Source: an uncultured Roseburia sp. (lineage in GTDB: Bacteria > Bacillota > Clostridia > Lachnospirales > Lachnospiraceae). From it: a stretch of 32,592 nucleotides of DNA. This document shows, piece after piece, positions 1 through 6,319 of the stretch. Location of the stretch: contig CAJTYI010000029.1 in NCBI GenBank assembly GCA_910584215.1, forward strand, positions 1-32,592. The letters run 5' to 3'. The translations under genes were made by a program, and so were the position numbers. Numbering within the stretch: position 1 is the first letter of the stretch; each line of letters opens with the position of its first letter. The notes under the pieces are model-generated. The model saw only the letters and a program-made list of their open reading frames with translations, ran no database searches and was not told the DNA's origin.

Positions 1-1
1 T

Positions 2-520
2 GACGGTAAGCAGATACATGTGTTTAATTCCCGTTCCGCTTCGATCGGGGAGACGATTATCGGCATGAAAATCCGTGATTATGAGGAAGCCGGGCTGCCG
101 TTTGAGGAGATCGTTAAAAAGACGGAGGAGTATATTGATTCCGTGAATACATTCTTTGTCCTCGAGACGTTAGAGACGCTGCGCAAAAACGGAAGACTTA
201 CCAATTTGAAGGCATTTATCGCCACGACGCTCAATATCAAGCCGGTGATGGGCGCCACCAAAGAGGGTACGATCTGTCAGTTAGACCAGGCGCGCGGTAT
301 GAATCGGGCGCTCGAAAAGATGATCAAATATATTGTCGACAGAACCAAAGACTGCGAAAACCGCGTGCTTGCCATCTCTCACTGTAATTGTTTAGAGCGC
401 GCAAAAGCGGTCAAGGAAAAGCTGGAAAAAGTTGCTAATTTTAAACAGATTATCATTATTAATACCGCGGGGGTCAGCAGTATGTACGCCAACGAGGGCG
501 GGGTCATTATCGCGGTGTAG
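2..520 (+). CDS. DegV family fatty-acid-binding protein, 3' part (5' end outside window)
   Basis: This is the C-terminal part of a DegV protein, a family that binds fatty acids and, in Firmicutes, supplies them to the fatty-acid kinase system. The reading frame is open from base 2 with no start in view, so the gene begins before the window; the GTG at 20 is internal. About 172 residues are visible. They include the family segment VFNSRSASIGE near the left edge, the LETLETLRKNGRL stretch, NIKPVMGATKEG, and a C-terminal ISHCNC...INTAGV region typical of the second DegV lobe. The stop codon overlaps the ribosome site of folC, 10 bp downstream, so the two genes are probably co-transcribed. The family is clear, but which DegV paralogue this is cannot be told. 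Confidence 0.88.
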   Translation, partial: DGKQIHVFNSRSASIGETIIGMKIRDYEEAGLPFEEIVKKTEEYIDSVNTFFVLETLETLRKNGRLTNLKAFIATTLNIKPVMGATKEGTICQLDQARGMNRALEKMIKYIVDRTKDCENRVLAISHCNCLERAKAVKEKLEKVANFKQIIIINTAGVSSMYANEGGVIIAV

Positions 521-530
521 GAGATTTTTC

Positions 531-1802
531 ATGGAGTACAAAGAGATAGTGGAGGCGATCGAGGGGAAACGCCGCTTCGGTCATGAGACCGGGGTGGAGG
601 TTTCCTCGAAGATGCTTCAGGTATTTCATCATCCACTGGCGGATATGCCGTGGATACATATCGCAGGGACGAACGGAAAAGGTTCTGTCTCTGCTTTTTT
701 GTGCCGGATTTTGCAGGAGGCGTCAGTTCGGGTGGGCATGTTTACCTCACCTCATCTTGTGGACTTTCGGGAACGCATCCGGGTAAACGGCGCGTATATC
801 ACACAGGAGGCCGTAACGCGGATTGGTCGGGAATTGCTGTTGCGGGATTATGCGGTCAATCCGACCATGTTTGATTATTGTATGATGATGGCGGTCTTAT
901 ATTTCCGGGAACAAAACTGTGATGTGGCCGTGATGGAAACGGGACTCGGGGGAAGGCTCGACTCGACCAACGCGCTCGGAGTACCGGATGTGACCGTCAT
1001 CACGCGCATCGGATTTGACCATATGGAGATTTTAGGCGATACTTTGGAGAAGATTGCGGCGGAGAAAGCGGCAGTCATAAAGCCGGGAACAAGCCTGGTG
1101 CTGGCGCCGCAGGAGCCTGAAGCGGCGCGCGTCTGTGAGGATGCGGCAAAACGGGCGCAGGTCCATGTACACAGCATAGATGTGCGGGAGATCGTAAAAG
1201 AAGGCTTTGACGGGGAGCGGCAGTATTTTTCCTACCGTAATTACAGACACTTGTCGATGCGCCTTCTCGGAGATTATCAGTATGAAAATGCGGCGGCTGC
1301 GATCGTGGCGGCCCAGGTGTTTTTGGCGAAGCGCGGGCATCTGCCTGGAAGTGACGTTGTGGAACAGGGGATTGCCAAGGCCGTCTGGCCGGGCAGGATG
1401 CAGCAACTGCGGAGAGAGCCATTTTTTATGGTGGACGGCGCCCACAACGCCGATGGAGCCAAAGCATTAAAAGAGGGTTTAACTTATTTGTTCCCGGGAG
1501 AAAAGTTCCATTTTCTCATGGGGGTGATGGCAGATAAGGATTATGCGGAGATGGTGGATACGCTCGCTCCGCTGGCGTTAGATTTTGGCACGGTGACAGT
1601 GGACAGTGAGCGGGCATTGCAGGCGAAGCAGCTGGCGGCGTGTATCGCCGCGCGGGGGATCGGCGCGGTCTGCCATGACACGCTCGAAGCGGCGCTGGGC
1701 TGGGCGTCAGGCGTGGGGATGGACAAATGTATTGCGTTTGGTTCACTCTATTTTATCGGAGCGATTGAAGGAGCGTTTGGGTCGAAAAATGTCGATAAAT
1801 AG
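531..1802 (+). CDS. folC: Folylpolyglutamate synthase / dihydrofolate synthase
   Basis: This cytoplasmic ATP-dependent ligase adds glutamate to dihydropteroate and/or to folates, which retains folate in the cell. The protein has 423 residues, normal for FolC. The Mur-ligase-type P-loop GTNGKGS lies at residues 46-52, followed by FTSPHLVDFRERI at 71-83, the METGLGGRLDSTN segment, and VDGAHNADG in the C-terminal domain. The frame is open back to 432, but ATG 531 is the better start: a GGAG ribosome site at 520-523 sits about 7 nt upstream, overlapping the degV stop, and the family N-terminus begins there. It is probably in an operon with degV. Whether it has both synthase activities cannot be decided by eye. 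Confidence 0.95.
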   Translation: MEYKEIVEAIEGKRRFGHETGVEVSSKMLQVFHHPLADMPWIHIAGTNGKGSVSAFLCRILQEASVRVGMFTSPHLVDFRERIRVNGAYITQEAVTRIGRELLLRDYAVNPTMFDYCMMMAVLYFREQNCDVAVMETGLGGRLDSTNALGVPDVTVITRIGFDHMEILGDTLEKIAAEKAAVIKPGTSLVLAPQEPEAARVCEDAAKRAQVHVHSIDVREIVKEGFDGERQYFSYRNYRHLSMRLLGDYQYENAAAAIVAAQVFLAKRGHLPGSDVVEQGIAKAVWPGRMQQLRREPFFMVDGAHNADGAKALKEGLTYLFPGEKFHFLMGVMADKDYAEMVDTLAPLALDFGTVTVDSERALQAKQLAACIAARGIGAVCHDTLEAALGWASGVGMDKCIAFGSLYFIGAIEGAFGSKNVDK

Positions 1803-1804
1803 TT

Positions 1805-1936
1805 ACGAAATAATTACAAACGTGTCGATTTATGACGAAAATAATACATTTTCAACAATTTTCGTTAATAGTTCGCCATTTGCTCGAATTTCGTCTATAA
1901 TATTTGCGTAGAATAGATTATCCAGTGAACGAAAAT
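1805..1936. promoter_or_regulatory. Cluster of ACGAAA(A)T motifs with a TATAAT box, upstream of the MBOAT gene
   Basis: The AT-rich gap between folC and the MBOAT gene holds five copies of one short motif. Forward copies lie at 1805-1811 (ACGAAAT), 1835-1842 (ACGAAAAT) and 1929-1936 (ACGAAAAT). Reverse copies lie at 1858-1865 (ATTTTCGT) and 1888-1894 (ATTTCGT). The inner forward/reverse pair could form an 8-bp hairpin or a dyad operator. A perfect TATAAT lies at 1896-1901, directly after the last reverse copy, but its -35 region (about 1872-1878) is poor. That arrangement fits an activator- or repressor-controlled promoter. The motifs are seen; the regulatory role is inference. Confidence 0.4.
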
Positions 1937-1957
1937 CAGCAAGAAAGTGTCTTTGAA

Positions 1958-3319
1958 ATGGTATTTAGCAGCTTTGAATTTTTATTCCGGTTTTTACCGG
2001 TTTTTTTAATCATCTATTATATCACTCCCGCCAAACAGAAAAACATGATTCTCTTTTTGGGAAGTCTGGTGTTCTATACGATGGGGGAGGTAGAGTATGT
2101 GCTCCTCCTGGTCGCTTCCGTGGTCGTCAATTATGTTCTCGGACGGTTGATGTACGCCGAGCGCGACGCGTCGAAAGGGTGGGCGCTCAGTCTGCTGATG
2201 GTGGCGCTCTGCTACGATTTTGGTATGCTCTTTGTCTACAAATACAGCGGGCTTGTGCGGGATTTGCCGCTCGGCATCAGCTTTTATACGTTTCAGATCG
2301 CGGCGTACAGCATCGACGTCTATCGCAGGCAGATTCCGGCGGAACAGTCCTTTGTGAAGCTCGGTACATATCTCACCATGTTCCCGCAGTTGGTGGCGGG
2401 TCCCATCATCAATTACTGTGACGTCAAAGATCAGCTGATAAAAAGGACGGTGACGGCGGAAGAATTTGAGGATGGTCTGAAGTTTTTGATTATGGGGCTG
2501 GGGGCAAAGGTAATCGTGGCGGACCGTATCGGACTGCTGTGGAATCATATCCGTTCCATCGGGTGTGCGAGCATCTCCGTGCCGCTGGCGTGGATGGGGG
2601 CATTTGCCTATTCGATCGAACTTTATTTTGATTTCGCCGGTTACTCGATGATGGCTAAAGGATTGGGAAAAATGCTGGGCTTCACGATTCCGAAAAACTT
2701 TAATCTGCCTTATATTTCCAGATCAATATCAGAGTTTTGGAGGCGCTGGCATATCACGCTTGGAAAGTGGTTCCGCGAATATGTCTATATTCCACTCGGA
2801 GGCAACCGGGGAGGAAAAGCGCGGACATTTTTTAATCTGTTCGTGGTATGGGTGTTGACGGCGTGCTGGCACGGCATTAAGCCCAATTTTTTGCTCTGGG
2901 GCGCGAGCCTTTTGTTCTTCCTCGCGCTGGAGAAGCTGTTTTTACTGCGTTTTCTCCAAAACGATCATTTTTTGTGCCGATTTATCAGCCATCTGTATGT
3001 ACTGTTCGTCATTCCCGTGACTTGGGTGCTGTTTGCCATCGAGGATGTGGGGCAGCTGCGGATTTACCTGATGCGCCTGTTTCCGTTTATAGGGCAGACC
3101 GGAGTGAAAGTCAATACGATGGATTATGTGGACTGCCTGAAAGATTACTGGCTGCTCTTCGTGATCGGCATTCTCTTTTCGACGCCGCTGCCAAGGAGAA
3201 TTTATCGCTACATCCGGCACAAATGGGTGGGGACAGCGGCGGTCGCGGTGATTTTTATGCTCAGCGTATATTATCTTGCGATCTCAAAGAACAATCCGTT
3301 TTTGTATTTCAATTTTTAG
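1958..3319 (+). CDS. MBOAT family membrane O-acyltransferase (AlgI/DltB-like)
   Basis: This is a multi-pass membrane acyltransferase of 453 residues that would move an acyl group, usually acetyl, across the membrane onto a cell-surface polymer. It shows the PLGISFYTFQ motif (105-114), the FDFAGYSMMAKGLGKMLGF segment (225-242), the SEFWRRWHITLGKWFREYVYIPLGG block with H265, and the invariant catalytic histidine in TACWHG (H305). Hydrophobic stretches recur throughout. The start at ATG 1958 gives the usual hydrophobic N-terminus; the frame is open back to 1904 but that extension is unlike the family. The ribosome site is weak. The next gene, 15 bp downstream, encodes a secreted-side SGNH protein, the usual partner in AlgI/AlgJ- or PatA/PatB-like pairs. 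The acceptor (teichoic acid, exopolysaccharide or peptidoglycan) cannot be told. Confidence 0.93.
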   Translation: MVFSSFEFLFRFLPVFLIIYYITPAKQKNMILFLGSLVFYTMGEVEYVLLLVASVVVNYVLGRLMYAERDASKGWALSLLMVALCYDFGMLFVYKYSGLVRDLPLGISFYTFQIAAYSIDVYRRQIPAEQSFVKLGTYLTMFPQLVAGPIINYCDVKDQLIKRTVTAEEFEDGLKFLIMGLGAKVIVADRIGLLWNHIRSIGCASISVPLAWMGAFAYSIELYFDFAGYSMMAKGLGKMLGFTIPKNFNLPYISRSISEFWRRWHITLGKWFREYVYIPLGGNRGGKARTFFNLFVVWVLTACWHGIKPNFLLWGASLLFFLALEKLFLLRFLQNDHFLCRFISHLYVLFVIPVTWVLFAIEDVGQLRIYLMRLFPFIGQTGVKVNTMDYVDCLKDYWLLFVIGILFSTPLPRRIYRYIRHKWVGTAAVAVIFMLSVYYLAISKNNPFLYFNF

Positions 3320-3334
3320 AAAAGAGGACGATTC

Positions 3335-4249
3335 ATGAAATCTTTCTTTCATAAATATAAAATCATACTGTTTTTAGCAGTGTTTTGGGTTGCACTGTCG
3401 GTGGCGGGGTTTCTCGGCCAAAACACGGTGTACGCCGGTTATTCTGTGGATGTGCGGACGACGCCCTATTTTGTCCTGGTACTGCAGGGGATTCACGATA
3501 ATATATTTCCCTGGAGCAGCAGTGTGGACGACAATTTGGAGCCCGTCGCAGTGCAGCAATATCCGAAGGAACATATCAGAATGACCGAACCGGGACAGAC
3601 GCTGGCGCCCAGTGACATATCGGGGCAGGAAGCGGAGCCAAAACCAAAGAAAAAGACCTTTGAAGAGGTGGGGGACGATTATTTTGACGACGCAGTCTTT
3701 ATCGGTGACTCGAGGACGGCGGGGCTTAGTATGTACGGCGGCCTCGACAACGCCACATTTTATGCCACCGTGGGCATGAATGTCTACGATCTCTGGGAGG
3801 ACAGTTTCTGCGAGCTTGACGGGGAAAAGGTGACGCTTGAGGAGGCGCTTTTGGCGAGGGAGTTTAAGAAAATTTACTTTCAGATCGGGATCAACGAGAT
3901 GGGTACGGGCACGGTGGACAGTTTTATGGAAGCCTATGAGAGTTCCGTACAGAAGCTGCGCAGTCTGCAGCCGGATGCGATTATTTTCGTGCAGGGCATC
4001 ATGCGCGTGGCAAAAGAAAAGTCCGAAAATGACGCGATCTATAACAATGAGGGCATCAACGCGCGCAATGAGCGCATTGCAGCGCTTGCAGACGGTGAGA
4101 CAATCTTTTATATTGACGTCAACGAGGTGGTTTCCGATAAAGAAGGAAACTTAAAAGAAGAATTAACATTTGATAACCTGCATTTGTATGCCACGAACTA
4201 CGATATTTGGGTTGACTACTTAAAGAACAGAGGAATAATCGAACCATAG
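3335..4249 (+). CDS. Membrane-anchored SGNH/GDSL-type hydrolase or O-acetyltransferase partner
   Basis: The protein has 304 residues, with an N-terminal signal-anchor helix at about 9-28, a linker of about 80 residues that ends Lys/Pro-rich (EPKPKKK, 101-107), and then an SGNH fold. The catalytic blocks are visible: FIGDSRTAG with nucleophile S126, GINEMG with N187, and FDNLHL with D280 and H283. In AlgI/AlgJ- and PatA/PatB-like systems the SGNH protein takes the acyl group exported by the MBOAT partner and transfers it to the polymer. The 15-bp spacing from the MBOAT gene supports that role. A free esterase is the alternative. ATG 3335 has an AGAGG site upstream. The active domain is predicted to face outside the cytoplasm. 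Confidence 0.88.
   Translation: MKSFFHKYKIILFLAVFWVALSVAGFLGQNTVYAGYSVDVRTTPYFVLVLQGIHDNIFPWSSSVDDNLEPVAVQQYPKEHIRMTEPGQTLAPSDISGQEAEPKPKKKTFEEVGDDYFDDAVFIGDSRTAGLSMYGGLDNATFYATVGMNVYDLWEDSFCELDGEKVTLEEALLAREFKKIYFQIGINEMGTGTVDSFMEAYESSVQKLRSLQPDAIIFVQGIMRVAKEKSENDAIYNNEGINARNERIAALADGETIFYIDVNEVVSDKEGNLKEELTFDNLHLYATNYDIWVDYLKNRGIIEP
4212..4239 (+). promoter_or_regulatory. Predicted sigma-A promoter for eno inside the end of the SGNH gene
   Basis: TTGACT at 4212-4217 and AATAAT at 4234-4239 are separated by 16 bp. A start near 4246 would give eno a leader of about 75 nt. The prediction rests only on match and spacing; it would let eno be expressed separately from the acylation genes. Confidence 0.4.
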
Positions 4250-4276
4250 CATGTATAAGATGCATTTTTCCCGGAA

Positions 4277-4304
4277 AAAATACCTAACGAACAGAGGTAT
4301 TTTT
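4277..4304 (+). terminator. Terminator-like hairpin directly before the eno ribosome site
   Basis: AAAATACCT (4277-4285) pairs perfectly with AGGTATTTT (4295-4303) across a 9-nt loop, and the 3' arm ends in a run of five T. It can end transcripts of the SGNH gene. It also lies inside the predicted eno leader, one base before the GGAAGGGAG ribosome site, so it could act as an attenuator or mRNA 5' stabiliser. The stem is AT-rich and of modest strength. Confidence 0.55.
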
Positions 4305-4321
4305 GGAAGGGAGAATTGCAT

Positions 4322-5722
4322 ATGTCTTTAAAGGTTGCGATAGTAGATGTACATGCCAGAGAGATTTTAGATTCCAGAGGGAATCCCACCGTGGAGGTGG
4401 AGGTGACAGCGGAGACGGAGACGACGGGCAAAAAGATTTCTGCCCGCGAGTCGGTGCCGTCCGGCGCCAGCACCGGTCAGTTTGAAGCCATCGAACTGCG
4501 CGACGGGGACGATAAGTATTTTGGCCTCGGTGTGCAAAAAGCGATCGACCATGTCAATACGAGGATACGCGAGGCGCTGCTCGGCAAGAATGTGCTTGAT
4601 CAGCTTGAGATTGACCGTCTGATGGTGGAGCTCGACGGAACGGACAACAAGGGGAGCCTTGGGGCGAACGCCATTTTGGGTGTCTCTTTGGCCTGTGCAA
4701 AAACCGGCGCGAAAGCGCTTGAGATGCCGCTCTACCGTTATCTGGGCGGTACCAATGCCAAAGAGCTTCCGGTGCCGATGATGAATGTCGTAAACGGCGG
4801 CGTGCACGCAAAAAATTCACTGGATTTTCAGGAATTTATGATTATGCCGGTGGGTGCGAAAACCTACCGCGACGGTCTGCGCATGGGCGCGGAGGTTTAC
4901 CATTTTTTGAAACAGATCTTAAACGAAGACGGCCATACGACGGCAGTTGGGGACGAGGGGGGCTTTGCGCCGAACTTTGACAGCCCAAGAGAAGTCTTTG
5001 CCTGCCTGGGGCGCGCTGTGGAAAAGGCGGGATATCAGGTGGGAAAGGATATCGTCTACGCCATGGATGCCGCTGCCAGCGAATTATACGACAAAGAAAC
5101 GGACACTTATTTTTTCCCGGGGGAGCTTGCACCCGGCAGCGCAAACTGTGGCTGTGACGGCAAGGACGGCGAGGAGATCGAGCGCAGCTGCGTCTGTGAG
5201 GGCGTGGAAGTGGAGACGGCCTGCGGGTGTGAGGAGCGCGGCGTGCGGCGCAGTGCGGAGGAGATGATTGCGCTCTATGAGAGCCTGGTGAAAGAATTTC
5301 CGCTTATCTCTATTGAGGACGGCCTTGCCGAGGAGGACTGGGAGGGCTGGAAAAAGCTCACCGCACGTCTCGGCGAGAAAGTGCAGTTAGTCGGCGATGA
5401 TTTGTTTGTCACCAATACCAAACGCTTAAAATGCGGGATTGATCTTGGAGCCGCGAATGCGATTCTTGTCAAGGTAAATCAGATCGGTACAGTCACGGAG
5501 GCGATGGACGCCATTGAGATGGCGAAGCTTGCGGGCTACGGGACCGTGATTTCCCACCGTTCCGGCGAGACAGAGGACGCGTTTATCGCAGATCTTGCGG
5601 TTGCCGTCAATGCCGGCCAGATTAAGACCGGAGCGCCCTGCCGCGCCGAGCGCACAAGCAAATATAATCAGCTGCTGCGAATCGAAGAAGAACTGGGAAA
5701 GAGTGCAAAATACAAGAAATAA
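4322..5722 (+). CDS. eno: Enolase with a cysteine-rich insert
   Basis: Enolase (phosphopyruvate hydratase) interconverts 2-phosphoglycerate and phosphoenolpyruvate in glycolysis, in the cytoplasm. Family blocks are intact: DSRGNPTVEVEV near the N-terminus, SVPSGASTG, VGDEGGFAPN, SIEDGLAEEDW, LVGDDLFVTN, LVKVNQIGT with the catalytic lysine, and SHRSGETED. The protein has 466 residues against the usual 430 or so. The extra length is one insert at about residues 267-309, just before the EEMIALYESLVKEFP helix. It carries three Cys-x-Cys pairs: C276/C278, C290/C292 and C301/C303. ATG 4322 has a GGAAGGGAG site 8 nt upstream; the in-frame TTG at 4316 is too close to that site. Catalysis should be normal, and the role of the insert is unknown. 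Confidence 0.97.
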   Translation: MSLKVAIVDVHAREILDSRGNPTVEVEVTAETETTGKKISARESVPSGASTGQFEAIELRDGDDKYFGLGVQKAIDHVNTRIREALLGKNVLDQLEIDRLMVELDGTDNKGSLGANAILGVSLACAKTGAKALEMPLYRYLGGTNAKELPVPMMNVVNGGVHAKNSLDFQEFMIMPVGAKTYRDGLRMGAEVYHFLKQILNEDGHTTAVGDEGGFAPNFDSPREVFACLGRAVEKAGYQVGKDIVYAMDAAASELYDKETDTYFFPGELAPGSANCGCDGKDGEEIERSCVCEGVEVETACGCEERGVRRSAEEMIALYESLVKEFPLISIEDGLAEEDWEGWKKLTARLGEKVQLVGDDLFVTNTKRLKCGIDLGAANAILVKVNQIGTVTEAMDAIEMAKLAGYGTVISHRSGETEDAFIADLAVAVNAGQIKTGAPCRAERTSKYNQLLRIEEELGKSAKYKK

Positions 5723-5751
5723 CGGAGTTTTAAAAATAATGGAAAAAGCAG

Positions 5752-5780
5752 TTGAAATATTTCCGTTGGTGTGCTATTAT
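5752..5780 (+). promoter_or_regulatory. Predicted sigma-A promoter for secG
   Basis: TTGAAA (5752-5757) and TATTAT (5775-5780) are separated by exactly 17 bp in the 97-bp gap after eno. Transcription would begin near 5787, giving a short leader with the AGGAGG site at 5806-5811. Confidence 0.7.
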
Positions 5781-5819
5781 AACAAAAGTTGTAATTAGAT
5801 ACCGCAGGAGGGAAAGATT

Positions 5820-6059
5820 TTGGAAGTATTAAAAATGATTTTAACCGTTATTTTTATCTTGATAGCAATTGCACTGACAGTGATTATACTGATGCAGGAG
5901 GGAAAATCTGCAGGACTTGGAGCCATCGCGGGTGCTGCGGACACCTATTGGGGCAAAAACAAGGGACGCTCTATGGAGGGTATTCTGGTTAAGATGACGA
6001 CCATCATGGTTGCCCTGTTTATCATTCTTGCGATCGTTTTAAATCTGGGTATTTTTTAA
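5820..6059 (+). CDS. secG: Preprotein translocase subunit SecG
   Basis: This small membrane subunit of the SecYEG channel assists protein export. It has 79 residues with two hydrophobic helices (about 3-24 and 57-77) joined by the family loop MQEGKSAGLGAIAGAADTYW. The start is TTG 5820, chosen because a perfect AGGAGG lies at 5806-5811 with 8-nt spacing; the ATG at 5835 has no ribosome site and would cut into the first helix. It has its own promoter and is followed 9 bp later by an intrinsic terminator. The order secG, rnr, smpB, ssrA is common in Firmicutes. Confidence 0.95.
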   Translation: MEVLKMILTVIFILIAIALTVIILMQEGKSAGLGAIAGAADTYWGKNKGRSMEGILVKMTTIMVALFIILAIVLNLGIF

Positions 6060-6067
6060 GAAACTTC

Positions 6068-6096
6068 GGAGCTGTCGGTTATGGCAGCTCCTTTTT
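6068..6096 (+). terminator. Intrinsic terminator after secG
   Basis: GGAGCTGTC (6068-6076) pairs with GGCAGCTCC (6083-6091), a 9-bp stem with one G-U pair and a 6-nt loop, followed by TTTTT. It would end most secG transcripts; read-through into rnr remains possible because no strong rnr promoter was seen. Confidence 0.85.
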
Positions 6097-6319
6097 ATGT
6101 GCAGTGTGTCCAGCAAAGCTGGACCACACTTGCCCGCTTTATAGGAGTAACGTGCGGACGCGGCATGCGGGACGCGCAGCAAACAGGAAAGAAAATCTTT
6201 AACTGCTCGATTGCATAGCGGTGCGCAGCGGGATAAGATGCAAAAAGCGCATATTTTTAGAAAATTGCTGCCAGCGTAACCGGAAACGGCGCCGCCTGCG
6301 CGGCAGAATGAGAGGAACG
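6097..6319 (+). other. Intergenic stretch before rnr with a strong hairpin
   Basis: No gene was recognised in these 223 bp. A near-perfect hairpin lies at 6103-6130: AGTGTGTCCAGC pairs with GCTGGACCACACT through a single bulged C and a 3-nt AAA loop. No T-run follows, so it is not a typical terminator. The rest is GC-rich and contains no recognised riboswitch motif. The rnr frame is open back to 6221, but that extension is basic, unlike RNase R, and lacks a clear ribosome site. Confidence 0.5.

Noticed and set aside
432..530. Upstream extension of FolC
   Set aside because: It lies inside degV in another frame and is unlike FolC; the start at 531 has a ribosome site.
6221..6319. Upstream extension of RNase R
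   Set aside because: The extension is Arg/Cys-rich, unlike the family, and ATG 6320 has a ribosome site.
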